Assembly: GCF_900176465.1 (NCBI RefSeq) | Contig: NZ_FWXR01000010.1 | Coordinates: forward strand, 86,015-150,014 | Direction: 5' to 3' | Source of the DNA: Fulvimarina manganoxydans | GTDB lineage: Bacteria; Pseudomonadota; Alphaproteobacteria; Rhizobiales; Rhizobiaceae | Length of the DNA: 64,000 nucleotides | Shown here: in pieces, positions 35,545 through 45,280 of the stretch | How the letters are laid out: every line of letters begins with the position of its first letter | Position numbering within the stretch: position 1 is the stretch's first letter | Translations under genes and position numbers: made by a program | Notes under the pieces: model-generated | What the model saw: only the letters and a program-made list of their open reading frames with translations | Databases searched by the model: none | What the model was told of the DNA's origin: nothing

Positions 35545-36063
35545 TCAGGCCGTGACGCGCTTGCCGGCGGCCTTGGTGAATTTCTTTATGACCATTTCGC
35601 GCTTCAGCTTCGACAGATAGTCGATGAAGAGGACGCCGTTCAAATGGTCGATCTCGTGCTGAAGGCAGGTGGCGAGCAGCCCGTCGGCAGTCTCTTCATG
35701 CGTCTCGCCATCAAGGCCGAGATAGCGGACCGTGACGCTTGCCGGCCGTTCGACCTCGGCGAAATAGTCCGGGATCGACAGGCAGCCTTCCTCATAGACG
35801 CTGCGCTCCTCCGACCGGGAGACGATCTCGGGATTGAGATAGACGCGGGGCGCCTTCTCGTCCTCCTCCTTGGACAGATCGATCGTCAGCATGCGCAAGG
35901 GCTCGCCGACCTGGATCGCCGCAAGGCCGATGCCGGGCGCCTCATACATGGTCTCCAGCATGTCGTCGGCAAAACGCTTCAGATCGTCGTCGACGCGCTC
36001 CACCGGTTTTGAGTGGAGGCGAAGGACGGGATCGGGAAGGATGATGAGTGGCTTGATCGTCAT
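35545..36063 (-). CDS. def: Peptide deformylase
   Basis: 172 residues. The three signature motifs are intact: [20 protein letters not shown] and QHEIDHLNG, giving the Cys and two His metal ligands and the catalytic Glu. Removes formyl from nascent N-termini. In many rhizobia def sits beside fmt and truA; here those lie about 25 kb away, so the cluster has been split. Confidence 0.97.
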   Translation of the reverse strand: MTIKPLIILPDPVLRLHSKPVERVDDDLKRFADDMLETMYEAPGIGLAAIQVGEPLRMLTIDLSKEEDEKAPRVYLNPEIVSRSEERSVYEEGCLSIPDYFAEVERPASVTVRYLGLDGETHEETADGLLATCLQHEIDHLNGVLFIDYLSKLKREMVIKKFTKAAGKRVTA

Positions 36064-36240
36064 GGTCTGCTAGTCAGGGTGCTCGGGGAAACCGTCAAGC
36101 GGCTGCGGGGCCGCCTCCCCTTCGACGGGCGCGGAGCATGCCTATGCTTATCGTTGCTCTAGCCTCGGAGCCCCGCGCCGGTCAATCGGAACGGGGCGGG
36201 CGCGTCTTCTTCGAAGCTTGAACACAGGGCTTATTCGCCG

Positions 36241-36975
36241 ATGCCACGCTTTCTTCTCGTTCACGGCGCCTGGCACGGGTCATGGTGCATGGAGCGGCTC
36301 GCCGACGCGCTTCGTGCTCGAGGGCACAGGGCCGAGGCGCTCGACTTGCCTGGCCGAACCGATGTCGAAACCGAGGCGTCGCTTCAAGGCGATCGGGATC
36401 ATGTGGCGGACAGGGTCTTGGCGGCGGGCGAGCCTGCGATCGTCGTCGGTCATTCCCTCGCCGGTCTGATCCTGCCCATGCTTGCAAAGCCATGCGGGAC
36501 CAGGCTTGCCGGCCTCGTCTATCTCTGCGCCTATCGTCCGCGCCCTGGCGAGAGCGCCACGTCCATCGAGACAGGGTTCGGCGGCGCCGTGATGAAGCCC
36601 TATTTTCAAAAAGCGCATGATGGCGCCGCGATCGCCTTGTCGCCTGGCGCAGCGTCTCTTCTTTTTCACGACGTATCGGACGATCTGGCACAGAACGCCT
36701 TCGCGCGGCTGACGCCGCAGCCCAAGCGCCTCTTTCTCGACCCGGCAACTTACGACGAGAGCGATCTCGACGGCGTCCGGCAACTCTATTGTCTGTGCAG
36801 GGACGACCGCGTCATCTCGGCCGCGCGCCAGCGGGCGATGGCCTCGGCCCGTCCCGCGATCGAGACGAGCGAGATCGCAGCCGGCCATTCCCCATTTCTT
36901 TCGCAACCCGAAGCGTTGTCTCGCACGTTGAGCGACTGGTCGAAGCAAGCCTTCGCAAGGGAATCAAGACGGTGA
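36241..36975 (+). CDS. Alpha/beta hydrolase
   Basis: 244 residues. FLLVHGAWHGSWCMERLADAL is the oxyanion-hole region, VVGHSLAGL the nucleophile elbow, CRDDRVI near the acid residue, and AGHSPFLSQPE the catalytic His. This is the salicylate-esterase/EstC-like group of small hydrolases. Likely an esterase; substrate unknown. Divergent from def. Confidence 0.87.
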   Translation: MPRFLLVHGAWHGSWCMERLADALRARGHRAEALDLPGRTDVETEASLQGDRDHVADRVLAAGEPAIVVGHSLAGLILPMLAKPCGTRLAGLVYLCAYRPRPGESATSIETGFGGAVMKPYFQKAHDGAAIALSPGAASLLFHDVSDDLAQNAFARLTPQPKRLFLDPATYDESDLDGVRQLYCLCRDDRVISAARQRAMASARPAIETSEIAAGHSPFLSQPEALSRTLSDWSKQAFARESRR

Positions 36976-37008
36976 GGAAAACCCTAACGGATGTGACAGT
37001 GACGTAAC

Positions 37009-37030
37009 GTCGGAAACGCTTTCCGACTTT
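37009..37030 (+). terminator. Putative terminator after the hydrolase gene
   Basis: GTCGGAAA and TTTCCGAC with a 3-base loop, followed by TTT. Confidence 0.55.
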
Positions 37031-37124
37031 CACCGGTGATCCCTGCATCCCTTTCGAATCACAGCCTTGCAGCAGAACGGCGGCGCAGCATGACGCCTTG
37101 ATTGCCGATGAGCGCTGATAAACC

Positions 37125-37153
37125 TTGAATTTTCAGGGGATTTGGTGTAGGGT
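37125..37153 (+). promoter_or_regulatory. Candidate promoter upstream of carD
   Basis: TTGAAT, 17 bases, TAGGGT. It would leave an untranslated leader of about 280 bases before carD. Confidence 0.35.
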
Positions 37154-37442
37154 CGCAACACTGTCGGGCGCTGTCGCAAAACGGCACTGCATCTGGCGCT
37201 CACGGATCATGCCGCATGGACGCTTCCCCTATCGATGACGGCCGCAAGCTTGCAAGGCAAGCTCGCTTCGTCATGCGACCGTCTCAGCGAGACCATGCGT
37301 CCTGGCACCTTAGAGCCGCGAGGCGCCCCGACCGACGGCCCGTCCGATCATCGGCGAGTCGATATCCAACCGGCGGCATGAAGGCCGTCGCCCGTGTCTA
37401 GCGGCTGTCGTGGCCCGGCACAACAGGGAGTTTGAAAAGCGT

Positions 37443-38054
37443 ATGAGCAGCCAGAAAAAGGCACCCGGCAACAAGGGTTTCAAGACCGGCGAGAGCATCG
37501 TCTATCCCGCTCACGGTGTCGGGCAGATCGTCGCGATCGAGGAACAGGAAGTGGCGGGCATGAAGCTCGAACTCTTCGTCATCGACTTCGAGAAGGACAA
37601 GATGCGCCTGAAGGTCCCGGTGGCCAAGGCAACCTCCGTCGGCATGCGGAAGCTGTCGGAGACGGATTTCGTCGAGCGTGCGCTGAAGGTCGTGCAGGGA
37701 CGCGCGCGCGTCAAGAAGACCATGTGGAGCCGCAGGGCCCAGGAATACGATGCCAAGATCAATTCCGGCGACCTGATTCAGATCGCCGAGGTCGTTCGCG
37801 ATCTCTATCGGGCCGAGAGCCAGCCCGAGCAGTCCTATTCGGAGCGCCAGCTCTATGAGGCCGCCCTCGGCCGCATGGCTCGTGAGCTCGCCGCGGTGAA
37901 CGAGGTTTCGGAGACCGAGGCCGTCCAGCTCATCGAAGTCAACCTTAACAAGGGACCCAAGCGCGGCCCCAAGGCCGAGGATGGCGAAGGCGACGACGAG
38001 ACCTCCGAGGCGGACAACGATTCCGACGAGACGAGCCAGGACGAGGCTGCCTGA
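37443..38054 (+). CDS. carD: CarD-family transcription regulator
   Basis: 203 residues. N-terminal RNA-polymerase-interacting domain (GESIVYPAHGVGQIVAIEEQ) and a helical DNA-contacting domain (WSRRAQEYDAKINSGDLIQI, RDLYRAE, LYEAALGRMARELA), then an acidic low-complexity tail. CarD stabilises open complexes at rRNA and other promoters. The start MSSQKK is supported by GGGAG and by family length. Ends in a strong terminator. Confidence 0.94.
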   Translation: MSSQKKAPGNKGFKTGESIVYPAHGVGQIVAIEEQEVAGMKLELFVIDFEKDKMRLKVPVAKATSVGMRKLSETDFVERALKVVQGRARVKKTMWSRRAQEYDAKINSGDLIQIAEVVRDLYRAESQPEQSYSERQLYEAALGRMARELAAVNEVSETEAVQLIEVNLNKGPKRGPKAEDGEGDDETSEADNDSDETSQDEAA

Positions 38055-38119
38055 GGGCGTTCGCATCGTGATGACCGGGATGGCACCACATGGCTGCCGA
38101 ACGATCCCATCAGACTTTC

Positions 38120-38149
38120 AAAACCGGCCCCGAAACGGGCCGGTTTTTT
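38120..38149 (+). terminator. Rho-independent terminator of carD
   Basis: AAAACCGGCCC and GGGCCGGTTTT, 11 bp, 6-base loop, six Ts. Confidence 0.9.
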
Positions 38150-38494
38150 CATGGGCAAATACGCTCAGAGCATCAGAGGACGCATTGGCATCGCCAGATG
38201 TTCACGATTCTCTCGACGGCGCGCCGGATGGCAAAACGACTGGCCGGTCGCGTTTTGCTCGCCGCTCAAACCCGACCAAGCCAAGAGCGCGCTTGCCTCC
38301 ACGCCCGCCTTCATGCCACTGTCACGGGGCGGGTCTAGTGATGCGACGGTTCGTCGAGTGCTTTTCCACACGGACGCCTTTTCAGACGCGAACGGTTTGA
38401 GCCTGAAACCGATAATTCCGTGTCAGAAAAACAAGCGCTTAGCTTGCCCCCGACTCCCACTCCTCTACATTTCGTAAAAAACTTTGCCCTCGCG

Positions 38495-38520
38495 GGAACG
38501 TTCTCCCGCTGGTCTGCGTT
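38495..38520 (+). promoter_or_regulatory. EcfG-type (general stress response) promoter for rpoH2
   Basis: GGAAC, 17 bases, CGTT: an exact match to the alphaproteobacterial EcfG consensus and spacing, about 80 bases before the rpoH2 start. Confidence 0.75.
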
Positions 38521-38599
38521 AACGCAGCATCGAACCGTTGTGCCTTGCGGCATGGCGGGACGGATGTCCCAGCCACAAACGCTCGACCGGAGGGTTAGC

Positions 38600-39466
38600 A
38601 TGAAATCTCAGTCCGCTCGCCGTACGATGATCCGCGCTGCCATGGCCGCGCCTTACCTGGAGCGCGAAGAAGAATACGAGCTTGCGGTGCGCTGGAAGGA
38701 AGAGAAGGACCAGCAGGCCCTTCACAAGATCACCTCCGCCCATATGCGCCTCGTCATTTCGATGGCCTCGAAATTCCGCCATTTCGGCCTGCCGATGAAC
38801 GATCTGATCCAGGAAGGTCATGTGGGCCTCCTGGAAGCGGCGGCCCGCTTCGAGCCGGAACGCGAAGTTCGCTTCTCCACCTATGCCACCTGGTGGATCA
38901 GAGCCTCCATCCAGGACTATATCCTTCGCAACTGGTCGATCGTGCGCGGCGGCACGTCCTCGGCCCAGAAAGCCCTCTTCTTCAATCTGCGCCGGCTTCG
39001 TGCTCGCCTCAGCCAGGGCTCCGAGCCGATCTCCGGCAGCGCCATGTATCGCGAGATCGCGACAGCCCTGAATGTCTCGGAAGGCGATGTCGCCTTGATG
39101 GATTCGCGTCTCTCCGGTCCCGATTCCTCCCTCAACGCGCCTCTTCTCGACGACGAGTCCGGCAGCGCCGACCGCCAGGACTTCCTCGTCGCCGACGATC
39201 CGCTTCCCGACGAGACGGTCTCCACCTCGATCGACGACGAGCGCCGCGTCACCTGGCTGACCAATGCGCTGGAAGTTCTGTCCGAGCGCGAATTGAAGAT
39301 CATCCGCGAGCGCCGTCTGCAGGACGAGGGCGCCACCCTTGAAGCCCTCGGCACCAAGCTCGGCATTTCCAAGGAACGTGTCCGCCAGATCGAGACCCGC
39401 GCCATGGAAAAACTCCGGGCGGCTCTTCTCGAGACGAATGCCGACCGCTCGGCCTACGTCGCCTGA
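38600..39466 (+). CDS. rpoH2: RNA polymerase sigma-32 factor, RpoH2 type
   Basis: 288 residues. Region 2 (HMRLVISMASKFRHFGLPMN, DLIQEGHVGLLEAAARFEPE, VRFSTYATWWIRASIQDYIL), the RpoH box (AQKALFFNLRRLRARL), and region 4 (LGISKERVRQIETRAMEKL) are intact. The start MKSQSARRTMIRAAMAAPYL and the NWSIVRGGTSSAQKALF segment match RpoH2 rather than RpoH1. RpoH2 governs part of the heat and photo-oxidative stress response. The ATG at 38600 has GGAGGG upstream; the longer frame is spurious. An EcfG promoter lies upstream. Confidence 0.93.
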   Translation: MKSQSARRTMIRAAMAAPYLEREEEYELAVRWKEEKDQQALHKITSAHMRLVISMASKFRHFGLPMNDLIQEGHVGLLEAAARFEPEREVRFSTYATWWIRASIQDYILRNWSIVRGGTSSAQKALFFNLRRLRARLSQGSEPISGSAMYREIATALNVSEGDVALMDSRLSGPDSSLNAPLLDDESGSADRQDFLVADDPLPDETVSTSIDDERRVTWLTNALEVLSERELKIIRERRLQDEGATLEALGTKLGISKERVRQIETRAMEKLRAALLETNADRSAYVA

Positions 39467-39627
39467 TCGATCCATCTTAAGCGATGTCTGACGCTAAGCG
39501 GAGGACAATCGTTCGACGTCCCCTCCAGGGCGCATCAGAAAGCGCGATGCCGACGAGCCGCCTCATGGCTTCCCGGCCTCGCGCTTTTTTCGTTCAGGGT
39601 CCCGGGAAAGGGCGGATTTCTCGCTGT

Positions 39628-40518
39628 TCACCGATCCCGCTCAGCGATAAAGCGCGCGGCGGCGATCAGCACCTCGGCCCGATCGCCAAAGGGGGCGAGC
39701 ACCCCTTCGGCCTCCGCCACCAGCTCCGCAAGGCGCCTGCGTGTCCATTCGATGCCGAAAAGCGCCGGCAAAGTCTTCTTGCCGCGTGCGCGATCCTTGC
39801 CAGCTGCCTTGCCGAGCTGGCTCGCATCGGCAGTTTCGTCCAAAAGATCGTCAGCCAACTGGAAGGCGAGACCGATGATCTCGCCGAAGCGGCGAAGCCT
39901 GTGGCGTTCATCAGCGCCTGCATTCCCAGCGATCGCCCCTGCCTCGCAGGCAAAGGCGATCAGGGCGCCGGTCTTCAGCGCCTGCATGCGGGCGATCTCG
40001 GCCTCGGAGAGTTCAGTACTTTCGGCGGCAAGATCCAGCGCTTGCCCGCCGGCCATGCCCGCAGCCCCAGCATCGCGCGCCAAGAGCAAGGCGATCTCGA
40101 CCCGCGCCTCGGCTGGCAGCGCCCGCTCCCCGGCGACGAGGGCAAAGGCGAGCGTCAAGAGACTGTCACCGGCCAGAATCGCCGTCGCCTCGTCATAGGC
40201 TTTATGAACGGTCGGCTGGCCACGCCGCAGGTCGTCGTCGTCCATGGCCGGCAGATCGTCATGAACGAGCGAATAGCAGTGGATCGCCTCGAGTGCCGTT
40301 GCGCAATTGAGGACGTCGTCCTCCGTCAAGCCGAAAAGGGCCGCGCTCTCAATGAGAAGGAAGGGCCGAAGCCGCTTGCCGCCACCTAGCGCGCCGTGGC
40401 GCATCGCCTGAAGAAGGCGATCCGGCGCCCCGGCGAGTGCGCCCTCATCTCCCGAAAGATGGTCGCCGAGACGGGCCTCGATACGGGCAGCGACAGCGGC
40501 AAGGCGGCTTTCGAACAT
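39628..40518 (-). CDS. Polyprenyl synthetase (farnesyl/geranyl diphosphate synthase type)
   Basis: 296 residues. First Asp-rich motif YSLVHDDLPAMDDDDLRRG, substrate motif GGGKRLRP near residue 67, MAGGQALDL, and second Asp-rich motif FQLADDLLDETAD. The two residues inserted in the first motif (DDLPAMD) are the bacterial FPP-synthase type, so IspA is most likely, making farnesyl diphosphate; chain length is not certain. Start chosen at the Met giving normal family length. Converges with rpoH2. Confidence 0.9.
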   Translation of the reverse strand: MFESRLAAVAARIEARLGDHLSGDEGALAGAPDRLLQAMRHGALGGGKRLRPFLLIESAALFGLTEDDVLNCATALEAIHCYSLVHDDLPAMDDDDLRRGQPTVHKAYDEATAILAGDSLLTLAFALVAGERALPAEARVEIALLLARDAGAAGMAGGQALDLAAESTELSEAEIARMQALKTGALIAFACEAGAIAGNAGADERHRLRRFGEIIGLAFQLADDLLDETADASQLGKAAGKDRARGKKTLPALFGIEWTRRRLAELVAEAEGVLAPFGDRAEVLIAAARFIAERDR

Positions 40519-40815
40519 GGACGATCTCCAAGCAGGCTCCCGAATCCTTTCGGGCGGGATTCGCGAGCCTGATAGCATAAGGAAGGCTGCGCGGGCGCAG
40601 CGGGCCGATGGTTTCGTGGCGCGATGGACGGGCGCGGCCGCAGGGCCCTTTGCCTATCGCGCCGCGCGCCGCGCTTCTTGCAGGGTTCGGCCCGCTCTGC
40701 CACAGGTCATGGAGAAGGGAGCGGATCGGCGCTGCCGATACCCAAAGGGCGCCGCTGAGAGCCGGAGGGGATCGAGGCGGCCGGCATCCGAAGCGATCGA
40801 GGCCGACCGGACGCC

Positions 40816-41499
40816 ATGCTGCGCAAGATCATCGTCACCATTCTCGCCGGGCTACTCATTCTCGCGGCGATCCCGGCCGTCCTGACGCCGATCTATGCGC
40901 TGCCCTTCATCAATCCAGTCTCGACGCTGATGCTGCGCGACCACTTCACCTTCCGCCCCTACCTGCGCGACTGGGTGCCCCTCGACGAGGTGGCGCCGGT
41001 CCTGCGCTATTCGGTTCTGATGTCCGAGGACGGCCAATATTGTCGCCATCACGGGGTCGATTGGGGGGAGATGCGGGCTGTGGTCGACCAGTTCATGGAG
41101 GGAGAGGAGACGCGCGGCGCCTCGACCATCACCATGCAGACGGCCAAGAATCTCTTTCTGTGGAATGGCCGGTCCTATCTGCGCAAGGCTCTGGAACTGC
41201 CGCTCGCCATCTATCTCGACCTCGTCCTGTCGAAACGGCGGCTCTTCGAGATCTATCTCAACATCGTGGAGTGGGACACCGGCGTCTACGGGATCGAGGC
41301 GGCGAGCCAGCATTATTTCGGCCGCCCCGCTTCCGAACTGACGGCCCGCCAGGCCGCGCTTCTGGCCGTGACCCTGCCCAATCCGGACGATCGCAATCCG
41401 GCCAATCCAACGCGGCGCCAGGCCCGTCTCGCCGACAGGGTTCAGCGCCTCGCCGCCCAGTCGGGCGACTATGTGGGCTGTGTGAAGCCGCAAGAATAA
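40816..41499 (+). CDS. mtgA: Monofunctional peptidoglycan glycosyltransferase
   Basis: 227 residues. N-terminal membrane anchor ([19 protein letters not shown]), then the GT51 motifs: [14 protein letters not shown] with catalytic Glu, [56 protein letters not shown]. Polymerises lipid II outside the inner membrane. No transpeptidase domain, as expected. Confidence 0.95.
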   Translation: MLRKIIVTILAGLLILAAIPAVLTPIYALPFINPVSTLMLRDHFTFRPYLRDWVPLDEVAPVLRYSVLMSEDGQYCRHHGVDWGEMRAVVDQFMEGEETRGASTITMQTAKNLFLWNGRSYLRKALELPLAIYLDLVLSKRRLFEIYLNIVEWDTGVYGIEAASQHYFGRPASELTARQAALLAVTLPNPDDRNPANPTRRQARLADRVQRLAAQSGDYVGCVKPQE

Positions 41500-41590
41500 G
41501 GGCTGATCACCCCCGCCGCCGATCGCTCGCACCCTAGCGCTGATCCGACCCTCTCATTTAACCTTCTGGCCCTCGCGAATCACGCGGGCC

Positions 41591-41619
41591 TTTCGCGCTT
41601 GCGAAAAATCCTGTATAGG
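41591..41619 (+). promoter_or_regulatory. Candidate promoter for typA
   Basis: TTTCGC, 17 bases, TATAGG, about 90 bases before the start. Confidence 0.3.
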
Positions 41620-41708
41620 CCGGGCCGACCATTAAAGAGAGCCGAATGCAGCCGGGCGCCCGAGAGGCGTGGATCGGCTGTCTTTGCACGTTTCCGGTGA
41701 CCATCCTT

Positions 41709-43535
41709 ATGAAGCTTCGCAACATCGCGATCATCGCGCACGTTGACCATGGCAAGACGACCCTCGTCGACAAGCTCCTCGCCCAATCGGGCACCTTCCG
41801 CGAGAACCAGCGCACCGAAGAGCGCGCCATGGACTCCAACGACCTGGAAAAGGAGCGTGGCATCACGATCCTAGCCAAGGCCACCTCGGTCGAGTGGAAC
41901 GACACGCGCATCAACATCGTCGACACGCCGGGCCACGCCGATTTCGGTGGTGAGGTCGAGCGTATCCTGAACATGGTGGACGGCGCGGTCATTCTCGTCG
42001 ATGCGGCCGAAGGCCCGATGCCGCAGACGAAGTTTGTGCTTGGCAAAGCGCTGAAGGTCGGCCTGAAGCCTATCGTCGTCATCAACAAGATCGACCGTCA
42101 GGACGAGCGCCATCAGGCGGTTCTCGACGAGATCTTCGACCTCTTCGTCGCGCTCGACGCCAATGAAGAGCAGCTCGACTTCCCCGTCCTTTACGGCTCG
42201 GGCCGCAATGGCTGGGTGGCCAAAGAGCCCAATGGCTCCCAGGACGACGGTCTGACGCCGCTCTTCGAGCTGATCGTCAACCATGTGCCGGCGCCCGACA
42301 CGGCGGGCAAGGACGAGCCGTTCAAAATGATCGGCACCATCCTCGAGGCCAATCCGTTCCTTGGCCGCCTCATCACCGGCCGCATCCAGGCCGGCTCCAT
42401 CAAGCCGAACCAGGCGGTCAAGGTGCTGAACCGCGACGGCAAGCAACTGGAAGCCGGTCGTATCTCCAAGATTCTCGCCTTCCGTGGCCTCGAGCGCGTG
42501 CCGGTCGATTTCGCCGAAGCCGGCGACATCGTGGCGATCGCCGGCCTTCAGAAGGGCACCGTCGCCGACACCTTCTGCGATCCGGCCGTCAGCGAGCCGC
42601 TCAACGCCCAGCCGATCGATCCGCCGACCGTGACGATGAGCTTCATCGTCAACGATTCCCCGCTTGCCGGCACCGAGGGCGACAAGGTGACGAGCCGCGT
42701 CATCCGCGACCGCCTGATGAAGGAGGCCGAGGGCAATGTGGCGCTGCAGATCCAGGAAGCCGAGGACAAGGACTCGTTCTACGTGTCCGGCCGTGGTGAG
42801 CTGCAGCTCGCCGTCCTGATCGAGACCATGCGCCGCGAGGGCTTCGAGCTCGGCATTTCGCGTCCGCGCGTCGTCATGAAGGAAGGCGAGAATGGCGAGC
42901 TTCTGGAGCCGATCGAAGAGGTCGTCATCGACGTCGACGAGGAGCATTCCGGCGTCGTCGTCCAGAAGATGAGCGAGCGCAAGGCCGAGATGATCGAGCT
43001 GCGCCCGTCCGGCGGCGATCGCCAGCGCCTCGTCTTCCACGCCCCCACCCGTGGCCTCATCGGCTATCAGTCGGAGCTTCTGACCGATACGCGCGGCACG
43101 GCGATCATGAACCGCCTCTTCCACTCCTATCAGCCCTTCAAGGGCGAGCTCGCGGGCCGCAACAACGGCGTCCTGATCTCGTCGGAAGACGGCGAGAGCG
43201 TCGCTTACGCGATGTTCAATCTGGAGGATCGCGGCCCCATGATCATCGATGCCGGCGTGAAGGTCTATGCCGGGATGATCATCGGCATCCACACCCGCGA
43301 AAACGACCTGGAAGTGAACGTTCTGAAGGGCAAGAAGCTGACCAATATGCGCGCTTCCGGCAAGGACGAGGCCGTCAAGCTGACCCCGCCGGTCCGCATG
43401 ACGCTCGATCGCGCGCTGTCCTGGATCCAGGACGACGAACTCGTCGAGGTCACGCCGAAGAACATTCGCCTGCGCAAGCTCTATCTCGACCCCCATGAGC
43501 GCAAGCGCTTCGAGAAGAGCCGCAAGGCCGCCTGA
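41709..43535 (+). CDS. typA: Translational GTPase TypA/BipA
   Basis: 608 residues, matching the family. G1 [13 protein letters not shown]2 within [12 protein letters not shown]3 [15 protein letters not shown]4 NKIDR; then domain II, the EF-G-like domains ([20 protein letters not shown]) and the BipA-specific C-terminus. Binds ribosomes and supports 50S assembly and stress growth. ATG at 41709 gives [16 protein letters not shown], the standard start. Ends in a strong hairpin. Confidence 0.97.
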   Translation: MKLRNIAIIAHVDHGKTTLVDKLLAQSGTFRENQRTEERAMDSNDLEKERGITILAKATSVEWNDTRINIVDTPGHADFGGEVERILNMVDGAVILVDAAEGPMPQTKFVLGKALKVGLKPIVVINKIDRQDERHQAVLDEIFDLFVALDANEEQLDFPVLYGSGRNGWVAKEPNGSQDDGLTPLFELIVNHVPAPDTAGKDEPFKMIGTILEANPFLGRLITGRIQAGSIKPNQAVKVLNRDGKQLEAGRISKILAFRGLERVPVDFAEAGDIVAIAGLQKGTVADTFCDPAVSEPLNAQPIDPPTVTMSFIVNDSPLAGTEGDKVTSRVIRDRLMKEAEGNVALQIQEAEDKDSFYVSGRGELQLAVLIETMRREGFELGISRPRVVMKEGENGELLEPIEEVVIDVDEEHSGVVVQKMSERKAEMIELRPSGGDRQRLVFHAPTRGLIGYQSELLTDTRGTAIMNRLFHSYQPFKGELAGRNNGVLISSEDGESVAYAMFNLEDRGPMIIDAGVKVYAGMIIGIHTRENDLEVNVLKGKKLTNMRASGKDEAVKLTPPVRMTLDRALSWIQDDELVEVTPKNIRLRKLYLDPHERKRFEKSRKAA

Positions 43536-43566
43536 GGCTCAAGCGTCCATCGCGGCACCATCCGAT

Positions 43567-43601
43567 CCCCTCTCCCAACCTCTCGGGAGGGGGGATTTTT
43601 T
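43567..43601 (+). terminator. Terminator of typA
   Basis: CCCCTCTCCC and GGGAGGGGGG pair (one G-T) around an 8-base loop, followed by ATTTTTT. Confidence 0.85.
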
Positions 43602-43727
43602 ATGGCCGGACGCATGGGGCTATGGCGCATGGATCTCGATCGGATCGTCTCCGATCCTCACGCGCCCGAGTGCAACCCTCAGCGCATTAGTCCATGCTTA
43701 TCCGACGGATCACGAACCCAGACATTT

Positions 43728-43750
43728 CGTCATTCTCGGGGCCCCGACCC
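43728..43750 (+). repeat. REP-like palindrome
   Basis: CGTCATTC followed by TCGGGGCCCCGA, a perfect 12-base palindrome, then CCC. Confidence 0.6.
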
Positions 43751-43806
43751 TAAGAGATTCGCACATCGTCTCGCTGGAGGTTAAGAGCCGGGCATGGACG
43801 CTTCGG

Positions 43807-43846
43807 CTTCTCCCCCGTGGGGAGAAGTGCCGGCAGGCGATGAGGG
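43807..43846 (+). repeat. Rhizobial-type intergenic palindrome
   Basis: CTTCTCCCC-CGT-GGGGAGAAG, then TGCCGGCAGGCGATGAGGG. This layout is the one of short intergenic mosaic elements spread through rhizobial genomes. Confidence 0.65.
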
Positions 43847-43914
43847 TTAGTCCGAAACGTTCAGCGAAAAAGCGCCAATCGGCGATATCCTGAATATCGC
43901 TGAAGATACGCCCC

Positions 43915-44844
43915 TCACCCCGGCGGCAGCGGCTCGGAGGCAACGGCGCTTTTCTTGGCGAGTTGGCGTTCGCGGAAGAAGATGAAGAGGCCCGAGCCGA
44001 CGATGATCGCCGCGCCGATCAGCATGGTCGGCTGCGGCACGTCGCCGAAGACGAGATAGCCGAACAGCGCCGCCCAGACGAGCATCGTATATTGCAAGGG
44101 CGCGATCTGTGCCGCATCGCCAAGCTTGAAGGCTCGCGTCACGCACATATGGGCAAACATCGCGGTGATCCCGAGAACGGCGAAGAGACCGATATCGAGG
44201 GCAGGTGGCGTCACCCAGCCGAAAGGCATCAGGACAAGCCCGGCAAGCAGCGCGCCGACGCTCTGCCAGAAGACGAGAACGAGATCGGGCGTGCCGCGCA
44301 GAGAGCGCGCCGTCAGCATCATCAACGCGAAGGTGAGGCTGCCGGCCACCGCGATCAGCGCCGGACCGGTCAAGCTCGCGGATGAGGGGCGCAGCACGAC
44401 GATCACCCCGACGAAACCGATGAGAATCGCCGTCCAGCGCCGGGCACCCACCTTCTCGCCCAGAAAGAGCGGCGAGAGCGCCGCCACATAGATCGGAGCC
44501 GCCAGCCAGAACGCCATCGTATCGGCCAATGGCAGATAGGCGACCGCGCCATAGAAGGCGACGACCTCCAATGTCGCGAAGATTGCCCGCAAGGCCTGCA
44601 GACCGGGGCGATCGACAGCGATGACCCGCCGATAGCCCCCGCTCTTCAAGAGCACGATCACGACGAGAAGCGCAGCCGCCGAGCGCATGAAAAGGACTTG
44701 GCCGATCGAATAGGTCGAGACCAGCCATTTGCCGAGCGTATCGTTCGCCATGAAGAGAAAGATGCCGAAAAGCATCATGGCGATGCCGAGGCTCGCATGG
44801 GTCGCGCTGTCGGCGGACCCGGTGCTCATCGTCTTGGTGCTCAA
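43915..44844 (-). CDS. EamA/DMT-family transporter
   Basis: 309 residues with about ten membrane helices in two EamA repeats (first starts ASLGIAMMLFGIFLFMAND, second at ALIAVAGSLTFALMMLTARS). Contains PIYVAALSPLFLGEKVGARR at the end of the first repeat, typical of S-adenosylmethionine-uptake-like and amino-acid/purine exporters. Substrate unknown. Monocistronic, converging with typA. Confidence 0.9.
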   Translation of the reverse strand: MSTKTMSTGSADSATHASLGIAMMLFGIFLFMANDTLGKWLVSTYSIGQVLFMRSAAALLVVIVLLKSGGYRRVIAVDRPGLQALRAIFATLEVVAFYGAVAYLPLADTMAFWLAAPIYVAALSPLFLGEKVGARRWTAILIGFVGVIVVLRPSSASLTGPALIAVAGSLTFALMMLTARSLRGTPDLVLVFWQSVGALLAGLVLMPFGWVTPPALDIGLFAVLGITAMFAHMCVTRAFKLGDAAQIAPLQYTMLVWAALFGYLVFGDVPQPTMLIGAAIIVGSGLFIFFRERQLAKKSAVASEPLPPG

Positions 44845-45280
44845 CGCCGTTGCCGTCCCTTAAATCTTGCTACCAACTGCCCGAGATGCTGACGCACCGG
44901 GCCGCGGTAACGTTCGAGCGTCCTGTGGGCCAATACCGACGGCCATCGGTCAGAACCGGAAGCCATAGGTATGATCCTGAACGATCGCCTCGCAGGTCGC
45001 TCTCCATTCCGCAAGATCGCAGCCGCCATTCAAAGCCTGGACCGACCGGATATCATCCCCTCTCCATTTTGTGATCGGGCAAGGGCCCCTGTCCGGGCCT
45101 GTCTCCGGCATCCTGTGAAAATACGCCGCGCCCTTCAATCTCGCAAAGAATGGTTCTTCCGTTTACGTAAGATGTCATATAGGTAAGATGAACTTTGCCG
45201 CCTGTGGGCTGGAAATGGGGCAATCAGCCCTACATCTGCTCGCGACAGACAGGCGGAAGGGATGGATAGGGAGTGAACCC
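44845..45280. other. Divergent intergenic region upstream of fadE
   Basis: About 435 bases. It contains TTACGTAA (45163-45170) and a repeated GTAAGATG (45167-45174, 45183-45190) close to the gene, possible regulator or promoter elements. No supported gene. Confidence 0.45.

Larger units (their letters stand above)
36976..37442. other. Intergenic stretch between hydrolase and carD
   Basis: About 470 bases. Holds a hairpin (37009-37030) that can end the hydrolase transcript and a candidate promoter (37125-37153). No supported gene; the frame at 37216-37401 looks spurious. Confidence 0.55.
38055..38599. other. carD-rpoH2 intergenic region
   Basis: About 545 bases with the carD terminator at one end and an EcfG-type promoter near the other. 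Frames in between are not supported. Confidence 0.6.
43536..43914. other. Intergenic region between typA and the EamA gene, with terminator and two repeats
   Basis: About 380 bases: typA terminator, a CGTCATTCTCGG-type palindrome and a CTTCTCCCC palindrome. No supported gene. Confidence 0.6.

Noticed and set aside
37216..37401. Short frame upstream of carD
   Set aside because: Arginine-rich, no ribosome site; best seen as leader or intergenic DNA.
41871..43496. 541-codon minus-strand frame opposite typA
   Set aside because: Antisense shadow of typA with no family features.
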